Positions 45,649 through 54,170 of a stretch of 64,000 nucleotides of DNA are shown piece after piece. A model generated the notes under the pieces. That model saw only the letters and a program-made list of their open reading frames with translations. It searched no databases and had not been told where the DNA came from. Position numbers and translations under genes: made by a program. The stretch covers positions 1 to 64,000 of the forward strand of contig NZ_JAJTHI010000007.1 of the NCBI RefSeq assembly GCF_021298855.1, read 5' to 3'. How positions within the stretch are numbered: position 1 is the stretch's first letter; each line of letters begins with the position of its first letter. Source of the stretch: Gemmatimonas sp. GTDB taxonomy: Bacteria > Gemmatimonadota > Gemmatimonadetes > Gemmatimonadales > Gemmatimonadaceae.

Positions 45649-46182
45649 CTACAGCGCCCGCCGCATCACTGCGTCACGCTGGGGGTCGGCGCCAAGCATG
45701 AAGGTCTGCGTGCCCACGGCCGCGAAGCCCCATCGGGCGTAAAAGCGAATGGCGCGCGCGTTGCGCTCCCAGACGCCGAGCCACAGCACATCGCCACCGC
45801 CTTCACGGCTGGCGCACAGCACCGCCTCCATGAGCGCGGTGGCCACGCCGCGACCGTGCCAGGCGTGGTCCACGTAGAATCGTTCCAGCTGTACAGGATG
45901 CGCGGCGACCACGGCCTCGTGCGGCGTGCCGCTCATGAGGTACGCATACCCCACCAGCGCGCCGTCCAGCTCGGCCAGGAGACCGGTGCGCCGGGGCTCC
46001 GCCAGTTCGCCCCGTTGCCGTTCGGGACTGAACGCCAAGGCCAGATACGCCGCCATGTCGGCGGGATCGTTGTCGGCAGCGAAGGTGTGGGAAAATGTGC
46101 GCCGCGCAAAGCGACTCAGCACGTCGGCATCGTCGATCTCGGCCCGGCGCATGCGTAGCGTCGCCGAGTCCGTGTGCGTCAC
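45649..46182 (-). CDS. GNAT family N-acetyltransferase
   Basis: Protein of 177 residues with the GNAT fold: LRMRRAEIDDADVLSRFARRTF, LAELDGALVGYAYL, LERFYVDHAWHGRGVATALMEAV (acetyl-CoA loop R/H-G-x-G-V/A) and WLGVWERNARAIRFYARWGF. Substrate unknown; it resembles general ribosomal-protein or small-molecule acetylases. GTG start at 46182 overlaps the upstream oxidoreductase stop by four bases (GTGA), so it is the last gene of a compact three-gene unit with the oxidoreductase and TfoX genes. Confidence 0.88.
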   Translation of the reverse strand: MTHTDSATLRMRRAEIDDADVLSRFARRTFSHTFAADNDPADMAAYLALAFSPERQRGELAEPRRTGLLAELDGALVGYAYLMSGTPHEAVVAAHPVQLERFYVDHAWHGRGVATALMEAVLCASREGGGDVLWLGVWERNARAIRFYARWGFAAVGTQTFMLGADPQRDAVMRRAL

Positions 46183-47216
46183 GACCGCACCAGCACCGGA
46201 ATGGCGCGCACGGCGTTGTTGCCATAGCCAAGCCGGTTCCACACGATCGCCTCGGGCTGGGTCTCCCCTGTGGCGTCCGTGGCGCGACTGCGCAGCATCA
46301 CGTTGCCCGTGGGGAGCGCGACCTCCAGGGAGAACGGCGTCCAGGCATACGGTGACGCCGGGGCCGACAGCGTGGCGCGATGCCATCGCGAGTTCACGGC
46401 GACATCCACGTGCGTGATGGCGCCCGACCCCGACCAGGCCCAGCCGCGTACGGTGCACTGGGGCGTCGTGGTCTGCTGCGGCATGGGCGAGACGATCATG
46501 CTCTTCACCAGCGCGCGCGAAACGGGGCGCACGTCGCCGTCCACGTCATACACGTAGCGCTTCTGCTGGAAGTACCCCGTGTAGGGCGCGCTCAGCAGCT
46601 GCACCCCGGCAAGCCACTTCACACTCGCCATGCCGTACCAGTTGGGGACCACGAGACGCACGGGCGCGCCATGATCGGCGGTGAGTGGATCACCATCCAT
46701 GTGCGTGGCCACCAGCGTGTCGGGGTGCATGGCCACATCGAGAGGCAGCGCCCGCTCGAAGCGCACGATGCCGGTGGCGTCGTCGCGCGGTCCCGCATCG
46801 GCACCACACGCCAGCACTTCCACCGCCGTGCGGGCCGGGACCGCCTGAGCGAGCAGCGTCGCCAGCGACACGCCGCGCCACCGCGTCGTACTGACCGCCC
46901 CGTACTGCCACGGTTCACCCTCGGGCACCGGGTCCATCCCCAGCCGCCCATTCCCGGCGCACTCCATGGTCATCAGCAGCTCGTGCTGCGGCATGGCGGC
47001 CAACGCGTCGAGCGTAACGCGGGTGACGTGCTCGACGTCGCCCGAAATGACAATGGACCAATTGGCGTGGGCGGCAGGCGTCTCGAAGTTGCTGCGCACG
47101 TACACGCCGGGCGCCGGTGTGACCGGCTGCTGCAGCAGGGCCAGGGGGGTTTCGGCGCACAGCGGGTGGGCCCGCACCACGTCGAGCACCGAGGCGCGAT
47201 CAGGCACGTCGCGCAC
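46179..47216 (-). CDS. Molybdopterin sulfite oxidase-family oxidoreductase without export signal
   Basis: Protein of 345 residues with the sulfite oxidase fold: cofactor Cys86 in MTMECAGNGR, then RGVSLATLLAQAV, DHGAPVRLVVPNWYGMASVKWL and the dimerisation domain (RGWAWSGSGAITHVDVAVN). Unlike the enzyme at 4923-6224 it has no Tat or Sec signal and no cytochrome gene beside it, so it may be cytoplasmic with another electron partner. The GTG start at 47216 overlaps the TfoX stop (TAGTG). Substrate could be sulfite or another oxidised compound. Confidence 0.85.
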   Translation of the reverse strand: MRDVPDRASVLDVVRAHPLCAETPLALLQQPVTPAPGVYVRSNFETPAAHANWSIVISGDVEHVTRVTLDALAAMPQHELLMTMECAGNGRLGMDPVPEGEPWQYGAVSTTRWRGVSLATLLAQAVPARTAVEVLACGADAGPRDDATGIVRFERALPLDVAMHPDTLVATHMDGDPLTADHGAPVRLVVPNWYGMASVKWLAGVQLLSAPYTGYFQQKRYVYDVDGDVRPVSRALVKSMIVSPMPQQTTTPQCTVRGWAWSGSGAITHVDVAVNSRWHRATLSAPASPYAWTPFSLEVALPTGNVMLRSRATDATGETQPEAIVWNRLGYGNNAVRAIPVLVRS

Positions 47217-47569
47217 TACGCGGACCGCTTGGCCTTTCGCTGCTTCGACTTGCGCCCCACCGACACCGCCACCGCCGCCCACTCGCGCAGCGCGTCGGTA
47301 TCCTCGATCACGTCCACCGGCACCTCGTAGTACTGCATCACCTCGCCGCCTTCGCCGAAGGGACGAAAGGCGCGCATGCCACGCGCTTCGAACTCGCCGC
47401 GAGTGTGCTCATCCACCTTGAAGTACAGCACATCGTTGCCGATGAGGGCAAAGAAGGTGGCCCCGGCGTAGATGCCCACCCCGCCGAACATGTCACGGGC
47501 GCGCACGTCCGGCAGGGCGCGCTGAAGCCGTTCGAGCACGAAGGCACGGTAGGTGGCGGTGACCGGCAT
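47216..47569 (-). CDS. TfoX N-terminal domain protein
   Basis: Protein of 117 residues consisting of a TfoX/Sxy N-terminal domain: RALPDVRARDMFGGVGIYAGATFFALIGNDVLYFKVDE and then FRPFGEGGEVMQYYEVP. It ends with a Lys/Arg-rich tail (KSKQRKAKRSA). The C-terminal TfoX domain of competence regulators is missing, so a role in competence is not supported. Its stop shares two bases with the start of the oxidoreductase gene downstream. Confidence 0.85.
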   Translation of the reverse strand: MPVTATYRAFVLERLQRALPDVRARDMFGGVGIYAGATFFALIGNDVLYFKVDEHTRGEFEARGMRAFRPFGEGGEVMQYYEVPVDVIEDTDALREWAAVAVSVGRKSKQRKAKRSA

Positions 47570-47679
47570 GCCTGAACCTCAGCCCGCAGCCGCCATCCGT
47601 CAATCCGTACCCGTCGGCATCGGGCACCCGGCCATGAGCACGACCACCGCGGGGGGCCACCGTCCGGTGCCCACATGGT

Positions 47680-48222
47680 TCACACGCTCAGCGGTACCCG
47701 CTCCACCGTGCCCGTCAGCGTGGCGTTGCCCACATTCACGAAGAGCGTCCCGTCGGTGACCGACAGGTCGAGCGACAGGCGGCGATCGAGCCGCTCGACG
47801 AGGGCATCCACCAGGGCGCGATCGAGCACATGGCAGACAATCTGCTCGACCTTGTGAATGCGCGCCCCCTGCAGTTGTCGGAGCCACACGGTGGGATCCT
47901 TGTGGGTGTAGACGATCACGTGCGGCGCCGCCTTGCTGGCCTTGTGCAGCCGTGCCGCGTCGGGAAGCCCGATCTCGATCCAGTGGGTGATCGTACCCGT
48001 CAGGTCGCGTACGCTCACGGTGGGATCATCGGGATCGGACACCCCCTTGGAGAAGGCCATCCCTTCGCGATACTCGAGGCAGTAGGCGAGGAGGCGCGCA
48101 ACGAAGTACTCCGGCGCCTCCGACGGATGCATGGCCATGCGGAACGCGAGCGACTCGTACACGCCGCGGTCCACGTGGGCGAGTTCCACCTGCAGGGTGT
48201 ACATGGTGCTCGTCAGGGCCAC
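47680..48222 (-). CDS. YaeQ family protein
   Basis: Protein of 180 residues matching YaeQ: MYTLQVELAHVDRGVYESLAFRMAMHPSE, LLAYCLEYREGMAFSKGVSDPDDP, WIEIGLPDAARLHKASKAA, HVIVYTHKD. The fold resembles restriction-endonuclease-like proteins, with Glu/Asp/Lys arranged as in PD-(D/E)XK nucleases, but its role is not settled. GTG start at 48222 has ggagg seven bases upstream. It lies 111 bases upstream of the TfoX gene on the same strand. Confidence 0.92.
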   Translation of the reverse strand: MALTSTMYTLQVELAHVDRGVYESLAFRMAMHPSEAPEYFVARLLAYCLEYREGMAFSKGVSDPDDPTVSVRDLTGTITHWIEIGLPDAARLHKASKAAPHVIVYTHKDPTVWLRQLQGARIHKVEQIVCHVLDRALVDALVERLDRRLSLDLSVTDGTLFVNVGNATLTGTVERVPLSV

Positions 48223-48360
48223 GACGTTCCTCCGCACGGCCTACCGGCACCGCTGGCGTGACCGCGGTGCGCATGAGAGGGGCACGCACTCCCGGGGACA
48301 ACAGTGAACATGCTGAGGGGGCTGATCGTGGGAGAGGAAGGGCGCGAACGTCGGCAGTGC

Positions 48361-48411
48361 CGGACGTCGGAGTAGCCCGGACGTCGGAGTAGCCCGGACG
48401 TCGGAGTAGCC
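48361..48411. repeat. Three tandem copies of a 17-bp unit
   Basis: The unit cggacgtcggagtagcc is repeated exactly three times (48361-48377, 48378-48394, 48395-48411); a fourth, diverged copy begins at 48412. It belongs to the same TCGGA/TCCGA word family as the array at 9602-9762. Confidence 0.9.
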
Positions 48412-48413
48412 CG

Positions 48414-48605
48414 AACGTCCGAGGCCGGATGGATGCCGGAGGTCGGAGGCCGGAGACCGCAGTCGGAGGTCCGAGGCCGGATGCCCTGCGCGTACAGCAC
48501 GGGCCGCGTATTCATCCGGCCTCCGACTTCGGACCGCCGTCTCCGGCCTCCGACCTCCGGCATCCATCGGACCTCCGACGTCCGAAATCCGACGTCGGAA
48601 ATCCG
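48414..48605. repeat. Large imperfect inverted repeat built from TCGGA/TCCGA words
   Basis: Arms of about 68 bases (48414-48483 and 48513-48580) flank a 29-base loop. Part of each arm, 28 bases long (48429-48456 and 48540-48567), is a perfect match; the remainder matches with few differences. Beyond the right arm the same words continue to 48605. It fills the 404-base spacer between the yaeQ and ilvE genes (both minus strand) and shows no believable reading frame. A transcript would fold into a very long hairpin. Confidence 0.88.
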
Positions 48606-48626
48606 GCTTCCCCAATTCCGTTCAGC

Positions 48627-49553
48627 TCACCGGCAGTACGTCAGCCATCCGTGCCGGTCTTCGATCTGGCCCTTGACGATGCCCAGATACTCCTGCTGCA
48701 GCCGCTTGGTGATGGGCCCCACCTTGCCGGCGCCGATCGTGATCTTGTCGATGCTGCGCACGGGGGTGAGCTCGGCAGCCGTGCCGGTAAAGAACACCTC
48801 GTCGGACATGTACAGCATTTCGCGGGGAATGTGCAGCTCACGCACCGGGATGCCCGCGTCCTGCGCCAGCTGCATGATGGTGGCGCGGGTAATGCCGCCC
48901 AGGATGCTGCCGTCGAGGGGCGTGGTGATGAGCGTTCCCTTGGACACGACGAACACATTCTGCCCCGACCCTTCGCTCACCACCCCACTCGGGGAGAGCG
49001 CGATGCCCTCGGCGTACCCGTTGGCGAGCGCCTCCATCTTGATGAGCTGCCCGCTGAGGTAGTTGCCGGCGATCTTGGCCATGGCCGGAATGGTGTTGGG
49101 CTGCACGCGATGCCAGCTCGAGATGCAGGCATCCACCCCGGCATCGAGCGCCTCGTCGCCCAGATAGGCTCCCCACGGCCAGCAGGGGAGGTAGGTCTCC
49201 ACCGGCGCGCCAATGGGCACCATCCCGGCCGTGCCGTAGCCGCGCACGACCATGGGGCGCAGGTAACAGGCGTCGAGCCCGTTGCGCACCACGAGTTCGC
49301 GCGAGGCCTCCACCAGCTGCTCCATCGTGTACGGCACTTCCATGCGGTAGATCTTGCACGAATGAAAGAGCCGCTCGAGATGCTCGCGCAGCCGGAAGAT
49401 CGCCGGACCGCGGGGCGTGCTGTAGGCACGAATGCCCTCGAAGGCGGACGATCCGAACTGCACGGAGTGACTGAGCACGTGAATCGTGGCGTCGGCCCAC
49501 GGAATGAAATGGCCATCGCGCCAGATCCACTGCGTCTCGGTGATGCGGCTCAT
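48627..49553 (-). CDS. ilvE: Branched-chain amino acid aminotransferase
   Basis: Fold-type IV PLP aminotransferase of 308 residues. Landmarks: WIWRDGHFIPWADATIHVLSH, GSSAFEGIRAYSTPRGPAIFRL, YLRPMVVRGYG, the PLP lysine in AMAKIAGNYLSG, EGSGQNVFVV, DGSILGGITRATIMQLA and DEVFFTGTAAELTPVR. It interconverts branched-chain amino acids and their 2-oxo acids using glutamate. Start at ATG 49553; no strong Shine-Dalgarno is seen. It lies 40 bases downstream of the SDR gene and may be part of that operon. Confidence 0.94.
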   Translation of the reverse strand: MSRITETQWIWRDGHFIPWADATIHVLSHSVQFGSSAFEGIRAYSTPRGPAIFRLREHLERLFHSCKIYRMEVPYTMEQLVEASRELVVRNGLDACYLRPMVVRGYGTAGMVPIGAPVETYLPCWPWGAYLGDEALDAGVDACISSWHRVQPNTIPAMAKIAGNYLSGQLIKMEALANGYAEGIALSPSGVVSEGSGQNVFVVSKGTLITTPLDGSILGGITRATIMQLAQDAGIPVRELHIPREMLYMSDEVFFTGTAAELTPVRSIDKITIGAGKVGPITKRLQQEYLGIVKGQIEDRHGWLTYCR

Positions 49554-49593
49554 GTGTGGTGGTGCTGAGGGAGCGGAGGTGACGGAGCGGTGA

Positions 49594-50385
49594 TCAGACG
49601 AGCGACTTGACGGCACCACCGTCCACCAGGACGGCCTGCCCCGTCATGAAACCGGACCGCGCAGAACAGAGGAAAGCTATCACCGACGCCAGCTCCTCGG
49701 GGCGCCCCACCCGCCCCAACGGGGACTCGCTCGCCCAGCCGGCGAAAATCGCCTCCTGCGACTGCCCCGTGCGGCGCGAGGTGGCGAGCGCCAGATCATC
49801 CAGGCGCTCCGTGGCCGTGAACCCCGGCAACACCGTATTCACCGTCACGCCGTCCTTGCCCACGTCATCGGCCAGCGTGCGCAGGAAGCCGGTGACCGCC
49901 GCGCGCAGGGCATTGCTCAACACGAGGGATCCCTGCGGGCGCCGGACGGCCAACGACGTGATGGCGATGACGCGCCCCCACTTCTTCTCCTGCATGGCCG
50001 GCACGAAGGCGCGCGTGAGCTCCACCACGCTGCGCAGCAGCAGGTCGCTGGCCGCGCTCCAGGCCGTCCAGTCGTGCGACAGGGGCGCACCCGTTGGCGG
50101 GCCACCCGTGTTGCACACGAGAATGTCCACCCCTTTGGGATACGCGGCGCGCGTGCGCTGCACCACGTGCTCGATGCCGGCCATGGTGGACAGGTCGGCC
50201 TCGAGCGCAATGACGGTCACCCCGAGGGCGCTCAACCGGCTGCGTGCCTCGCGAATGGCGGCGCCATCGCGCGAGCAGATGACGAGATCCACCCCCTCGC
50301 GCGCCAACTCCTCGGCCGTGGCGTAGGCAATGCCCCGACTGGCACCGCAGACGAGCGCCACCTTCCCCTGGATGCCGAGATCCAT
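49594..50385 (-). CDS. SDR family oxidoreductase with atypical active site
   Basis: Short-chain dehydrogenase of 263 residues. The nucleotide loop is CGASRGIAYATA, NxGG is CNTGGPP, and the end has GQAVLVDGG. In the position of the catalytic Tyr-x-x-x-Lys it has LVLSNALRAAV, so Tyr and Lys are missing, while the preceding Ser (ITSLAV) remains. This LSN-type variant occurs in a recognisable SDR subgroup whose reaction is not well defined. Overlaps the cupin gene by one base (TGATG). No clear pathway from neighbours. Confidence 0.9.
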   Translation of the reverse strand: MDLGIQGKVALVCGASRGIAYATAEELAREGVDLVICSRDGAAIREARSRLSALGVTVIALEADLSTMAGIEHVVQRTRAAYPKGVDILVCNTGGPPTGAPLSHDWTAWSAASDLLLRSVVELTRAFVPAMQEKKWGRVIAITSLAVRRPQGSLVLSNALRAAVTGFLRTLADDVGKDGVTVNTVLPGFTATERLDDLALATSRRTGQSQEAIFAGWASESPLGRVGRPEELASVIAFLCSARSGFMTGQAVLVDGGAVKSLV

Positions 50386-51056
50386 CAGCCCTGTCCTCCG
50401 TTGCTCATGGGCACACCCGTGCGCAGGTAATCGTCGCTCTTGTCGATCCAGTCCTGCCGCGGCGGGTTGAAGATGTCCACGTCGAGCGTGTCCTCGAGCG
50501 CCTCGGCGCGATGCCGCACCATGCTGGGAAGCACCAGCACCTCACCCGCTCGCACATCCGTGAACGTGTCGCCCGGGTTGTCGGCGTGCTCACCGATCCA
50601 GAAGCGCAGGGCGCCGCTCAGCACGTACGTGATCTGCTCGTTCACGTGGTCGTGCGCGGGCACGATGGCGCCCTGCTTGAGATACACGTGGGCGAGCATC
50701 TGCCGATCGGTGTAGATGAGGCGCCGGCCAATCAGTGGCGTGAGCTCCTCGACGGCCATGTCGTCCCACGACAGCTTGCGAACGTCGGTCATATGCAGGG
50801 AGGAAGGCAGGGTGGGCATGCGGGGCGCGCCGCCCGATGGGCGACGCGGACGAACAACAGCGGGGGCGGCCGACGGTGGCCGTGGCGGCGCGGCCACCCG
50901 GAGGGGCGGCGCAGGCGGGCCAAAGCGCGCAGCGGCGGCGAGTGCCGCCTGTTTGCGCGCTTCCGCCTTCTTGTTCTCTTTGCGGAGGTCCCAGAGCATC
51001 CACCCGCAGAAGAGCATCCCGGCGCCGAAAGTCAGCAGCGTATCGTACGGCAGCAT
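50385..51056 (-). CDS. Membrane-anchored cupin protein
   Basis: Protein of 223 residues. Residues 1-25 form one hydrophobic helix (LLTFGAGMLFCGWMLWDLRK), followed by a charged and then Pro/Ala-rich linker to about 85, then a cupin domain with LAHVYLKQGAIVPAHDHVNEQITYVL (two His and a Glu that bind metal) and GEVLVLPSMVRHRAEALEDT. The cupin alone could start at an internal ATG near 50790, but the upstream part has the same codon bias, so an anchored form is likely. It is upstream of the SDR gene with a one-base overlap, so the two are coupled. Confidence 0.8.
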   Translation of the reverse strand: MLPYDTLLTFGAGMLFCGWMLWDLRKENKKAEARKQAALAAAARFGPPAPPLRVAAPPRPPSAAPAVVRPRRPSGGAPRMPTLPSSLHMTDVRKLSWDDMAVEELTPLIGRRLIYTDRQMLAHVYLKQGAIVPAHDHVNEQITYVLSGALRFWIGEHADNPGDTFTDVRAGEVLVLPSMVRHRAEALEDTLDVDIFNPPRQDWIDKSDDYLRTGVPMSNGGQG

Positions 51057-51075
51057 CAGGAACGGAACCCGGCCC

Positions 51076-51714
51076 TCAGCGCTCGGCCACGTAGACCGCC
51101 TGCTGCATGAATCGCGGCTGCTCGATTTCCTGCAGGAGCACGCGCGCCAGCGTTGCGCGCGACACCTGGCTGCCGACGCCCATGGACAGGGTGCGGTCGA
51201 CCTGCACGTGGTCGGTCGCCGGGGTATCGGTCAGCGTGCCCGGCTTCACCACCGTCCAGCCTTCCAGCTGGCTGGCGCGTATCAGGCGCTCCTGTTCGTC
51301 CCGGTCTTCCATCATGCCGTCGTGCGCCGACCGGCGGGCGAACAGGTTCTTGAGCTTCATCGTGAGCCCCATGTTGCCGGCACTCTCCCCCACCATCGCC
51401 CCGGTCACCACCAGCAGGCGTGACTGGTCGAGTGTCTTCATGGTGCTCACCACCAGCTTCGTGGCGGCGGCAATGTACGGCACGCGGGCGTCCTGCTTGT
51501 GCCCCAGCAGCATCAGGGCCGCATCAGCGCCGCGCAACACTTCGCGCACGGCGGTGGGGTCAGCCAGCGAGCCGACAATGACCGTGGCGTTCTCCGGCAC
51601 CTGTTCGGCCGGTTTGGCCCGGTAGTGCAGGCGCAGGGCATGCCCGCCTGCCGCCGCGACGCCAATGAACTGGTGCCCCAGCCGACTCGAGGCGCCGTAC
51701 ACCGCGATGATCAT
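51076..51714 (-). CDS. NAD(P)-binding atypical SDR (NmrA-like)
   Basis: Protein of 212 residues with a Rossmann fold: IIAVYGASSRLGHQFIGVA (glycine loop GASSRLG), VIVGSLADPTAVREVLRGADAALMLLG, RLLVVTGAMVGESAGNMG, and EGWTVVKPGTLTD. It resembles NAD(P)H-binding epimerase-like proteins that act as redox sensors or reductases of unknown substrate. Upstream of the cupin-SDR pair on the same strand, 19 bases before, and may belong to it. Divergent from the formate-THF ligase gene. Confidence 0.85.
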   Translation of the reverse strand: MIIAVYGASSRLGHQFIGVAAAGGHALRLHYRAKPAEQVPENATVIVGSLADPTAVREVLRGADAALMLLGHKQDARVPYIAAATKLVVSTMKTLDQSRLLVVTGAMVGESAGNMGLTMKLKNLFARRSAHDGMMEDRDEQERLIRASQLEGWTVVKPGTLTDTPATDHVQVDRTLSMGVGSQVSRATLARVLLQEIEQPRFMQQAVYVAER

Positions 51715-51837
51715 CGCGATGCCCCGCTGGAACGGGCAGGCGGTGGGGCGCAGGGCGCGCGGCGAGTCCCGGCGTTCTGTGCTAGTATGAAAAAAAGCGC
51801 CATCCCACAACATGCACCCGCAACCCGCCGGACCGCC

Positions 51838-53523
51838 ATGACAGTGCTGCCTGCCGCCGTCCCCACCGACATCGAGATCGCCCAACAGGCGGTCATGCGC
51901 CCGATTCGCGAGGTTGCCGCCGATCTGGGGCTGGGCGAGGACGACATCGACCTGTACGGGAAGTACAAGGCCAAGCTGCCGCTCTCCCTGGCGGCCGCCC
52001 CGGCCAAGGGACGACTGGTGCTCGTCACCGCCATCAACCCCACGCCGGCGGGCGAGGGCAAGAGCACGGTCAGCGTCGGGCTCTCGCAGGCGTTCCGGCG
52101 CCTCGGGCACAACGCCATCCTCTGCATGCGCGAGCCAAGCCTCGGCCCGGTCTTCGGCGTGAAGGGAGGCGCAGCGGGGGGCGGGTATTCGCAGGTGCTG
52201 CCCATGGACGATATCAACCTGCACTTCACCGGCGACTTCCACGCCATTGCCAGTGCCCATGCGCTGCTGTCGGCGATGATCGACAATCACCTCTACCACG
52301 GCAACGCGTTGGGGATCAACCCCAAGGGCATCACGTGGCCACGCACGATCGACATGAACGACCGCGCCCTGCGTAGCGCCATCATCGGCGTGGGCACCGG
52401 CAACGGGACCATGCGCGAGGAGCGGTGGGTGATCATTCCCGCCAGCGAAATCATGGCCATTGTGGCCCTGGCTGCCGACGCGGACGATCTCGAGCAGCGG
52501 CTTGGCAACATCATCGTCGGCACCACCCTGGGCAAGGACAAGAAGCCGGTGTACGCGCGGGAGCTCGGCGCCACCGGCGCCATGACGCTGCTGCTCAAGG
52601 ATGCGCTGCGCCCCAATCTCGTGCAGACGCTCGAAGGCGGGCCCGCCATCCTGCACGCCGGCCCCTTCGGCAACATTGCGCACGGGTGCAACTCCCTCGC
52701 GGCCACCCGCGCGGGGCTGGCGCTGGGCGACATCGTCGTGACCGAGGCAGGCTTCGGCAGCGATCTGGGCGCCGAGAAGTTCTTCGACATCAAGTGCCGG
52801 GCCGGGGGACTCACCCCCGAAGCCGCAGTGCTGGTGGCGACGGTGCGCTCACTCAAGATGCAGGGCGGCGTCCCGAGGAGCGAACTCGATCGTGAGGATG
52901 TGGGCGCTCTCGAGCGCGGGCTGCCGCACGTGGCGCACCACGTGCGCAATGTGCAGCAGTTCGGCGTGCCGGTGGTGGTGGCCATCAATCGTCGCACCAG
53001 CGACAGTACGGCGGAGCTCGAGATGGTGCGCACCTTCGTGGAGCAGCTCGGAGTGCCGGTGGCGCTGTGCAACGTGTGGGCCGAGGGCGGGGCAGGCGGC
53101 GAAGCGCTCGCACGCGAGGTGCTCACGCTGCTGGACAGCGGGCGCGCGCAGTTCCGGCCGCTGTACGACACCGACCGCCCCATTCGCGAGAAGATCCGCA
53201 CGGTGGCCCAGCAGGTCTACGGCGCCGACGGGGTGGACTTCTCCAGTGCCGCCGAGAAGAGCATCGACTGGCTCGAGGCCAATGGACTGGGCCACACGCC
53301 GGTGTGCATGGCCAAGACGCAGTACTCGCTCACCGACGACGCGACGAAACTGAACGTCCCCTCGGGGTTCCGCATCACGGTGAACGAAGTGTACGGCAGC
53401 GCCGGCGCCGGCTTCGTGGTGGCCAAGTGTGGCGACATCATGACCATGCCCGGCCTGGCCAAGAAGCCCGCCGCCGAGGGGATGCGGCTGCGTCCCGACG
53501 GGACGATCGAGGGGCTCAGCTGA
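51838..53523 (+). CDS. fhs: Formate--tetrahydrofolate ligase
   Basis: Enzyme of 561 residues, normal length. Landmarks: YGKYKAKLPLS, TAINPTPAGEGKSTVSVGL (ATP P-loop), MREPSLGPVFGVKGGAAGGGY, DFHAIASAHALLSAMIDNH, GPFGNIAHGCNS, TEAGFGSDLGAEKF and NVPSGFRITVNEVYGSAGAGF. It makes 10-formyl-THF from formate, THF and ATP, supplying one-carbon units. The ATG at 51838 fits the family's start; an in-frame ATG at 51787 overlaps a -10-like TAGTAT (51783-51788) and is less likely. Its stop lies 15 bases from the convergent yigZ gene. Confidence 0.95.
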   Translation: MTVLPAAVPTDIEIAQQAVMRPIREVAADLGLGEDDIDLYGKYKAKLPLSLAAAPAKGRLVLVTAINPTPAGEGKSTVSVGLSQAFRRLGHNAILCMREPSLGPVFGVKGGAAGGGYSQVLPMDDINLHFTGDFHAIASAHALLSAMIDNHLYHGNALGINPKGITWPRTIDMNDRALRSAIIGVGTGNGTMREERWVIIPASEIMAIVALAADADDLEQRLGNIIVGTTLGKDKKPVYARELGATGAMTLLLKDALRPNLVQTLEGGPAILHAGPFGNIAHGCNSLAATRAGLALGDIVVTEAGFGSDLGAEKFFDIKCRAGGLTPEAAVLVATVRSLKMQGGVPRSELDREDVGALERGLPHVAHHVRNVQQFGVPVVVAINRRTSDSTAELEMVRTFVEQLGVPVALCNVWAEGGAGGEALAREVLTLLDSGRAQFRPLYDTDRPIREKIRTVAQQVYGADGVDFSSAAEKSIDWLEANGLGHTPVCMAKTQYSLTDDATKLNVPSGFRITVNEVYGSAGAGFVVAKCGDIMTMPGLAKKPAAEGMRLRPDGTIEGLS

Positions 53524-53538
53524 GCGAAGCCGCCGACC

Positions 53539-54156
53539 TCAGCCCAGCAGCTGCACGGCGCCGCTGCCGCGGGTGAGGTTGGCGATGGCCGTCTCGAATG
53601 CGGCCACCTCGGCGCGCGGCAGCTTCACGGTGAAAGCGGCCTGTTCGTGGAATTCCTGCGTCACCACCTCGGCGTTCACCGTGGGGAGCAGCTGCTGCAC
53701 GGCACCAATGTGCGCGTATCCCACGGCGACGCGTGCCAGCACGGTATCCACCCGCGTTACGGTAGGCAGGGACGCGAGCGCCTCCTGTACCGCACCGCCG
53801 TAGGCCTTCACCAGACCGCCGGTGCCCAGCTTCGTTCCGCCATAGTAGCGCGTCACGACGGCGACGATGTCGCCAACGCCACCGTGCTGCAGCACCGTGA
53901 GCATCGGGCGACCGGCGGTGCCGTGCGGCTCGCCGTCGTCACTGAGGCCGATGCGATCGGTGCGGCCGGGCGCACCAATCACGTACGCCCAGCAGTTGTG
54001 GGTGGCGTCCGCGAACTCGGCCCCCACAGCCTTGATGAACGCCTGCGCCGCGTCGGTGCGCGTAGCCGGCGCGATGGAGCAGATGAAGCGACTGCGCTCG
54101 ATCACCTGCTCCACACGGTGGGGACCGCGGGGAATCGGATACCGCACGTCATCCAT
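53539..54156 (-). CDS. yigZ: IMPACT/YigZ family protein
   Basis: Protein of 205 residues. The N-terminal UPF0029/Impact domain shows RSRFICSIAPA, ATHNCWAYVIG, SDDGEPHGTAGRPML and VVTRYYGGTKLGTGGLVKAY; the C-terminal domain (about 135-205) has a ferredoxin-like fold resembling EF-G domain IV. Members may act on nucleic acids or translation control; function is unsettled. It lies 14 bases downstream of the helicase gene on the same strand, probably in the same transcript. Confidence 0.93.
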   Translation of the reverse strand: MDDVRYPIPRGPHRVEQVIERSRFICSIAPATRTDAAQAFIKAVGAEFADATHNCWAYVIGAPGRTDRIGLSDDGEPHGTAGRPMLTVLQHGGVGDIVAVVTRYYGGTKLGTGGLVKAYGGAVQEALASLPTVTRVDTVLARVAVGYAHIGAVQQLLPTVNAEVVTQEFHEQAAFTVKLPRAEVAAFETAIANLTRGSGAVQLLG

Positions 54157-54170
54157 GCGGCAGCCGTGGT

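Noticed and set aside
48361-48605. Insertion sequence ends
   Set aside because: There is an inverted repeat but no transposase between or near the arms, and no target duplication could be identified.
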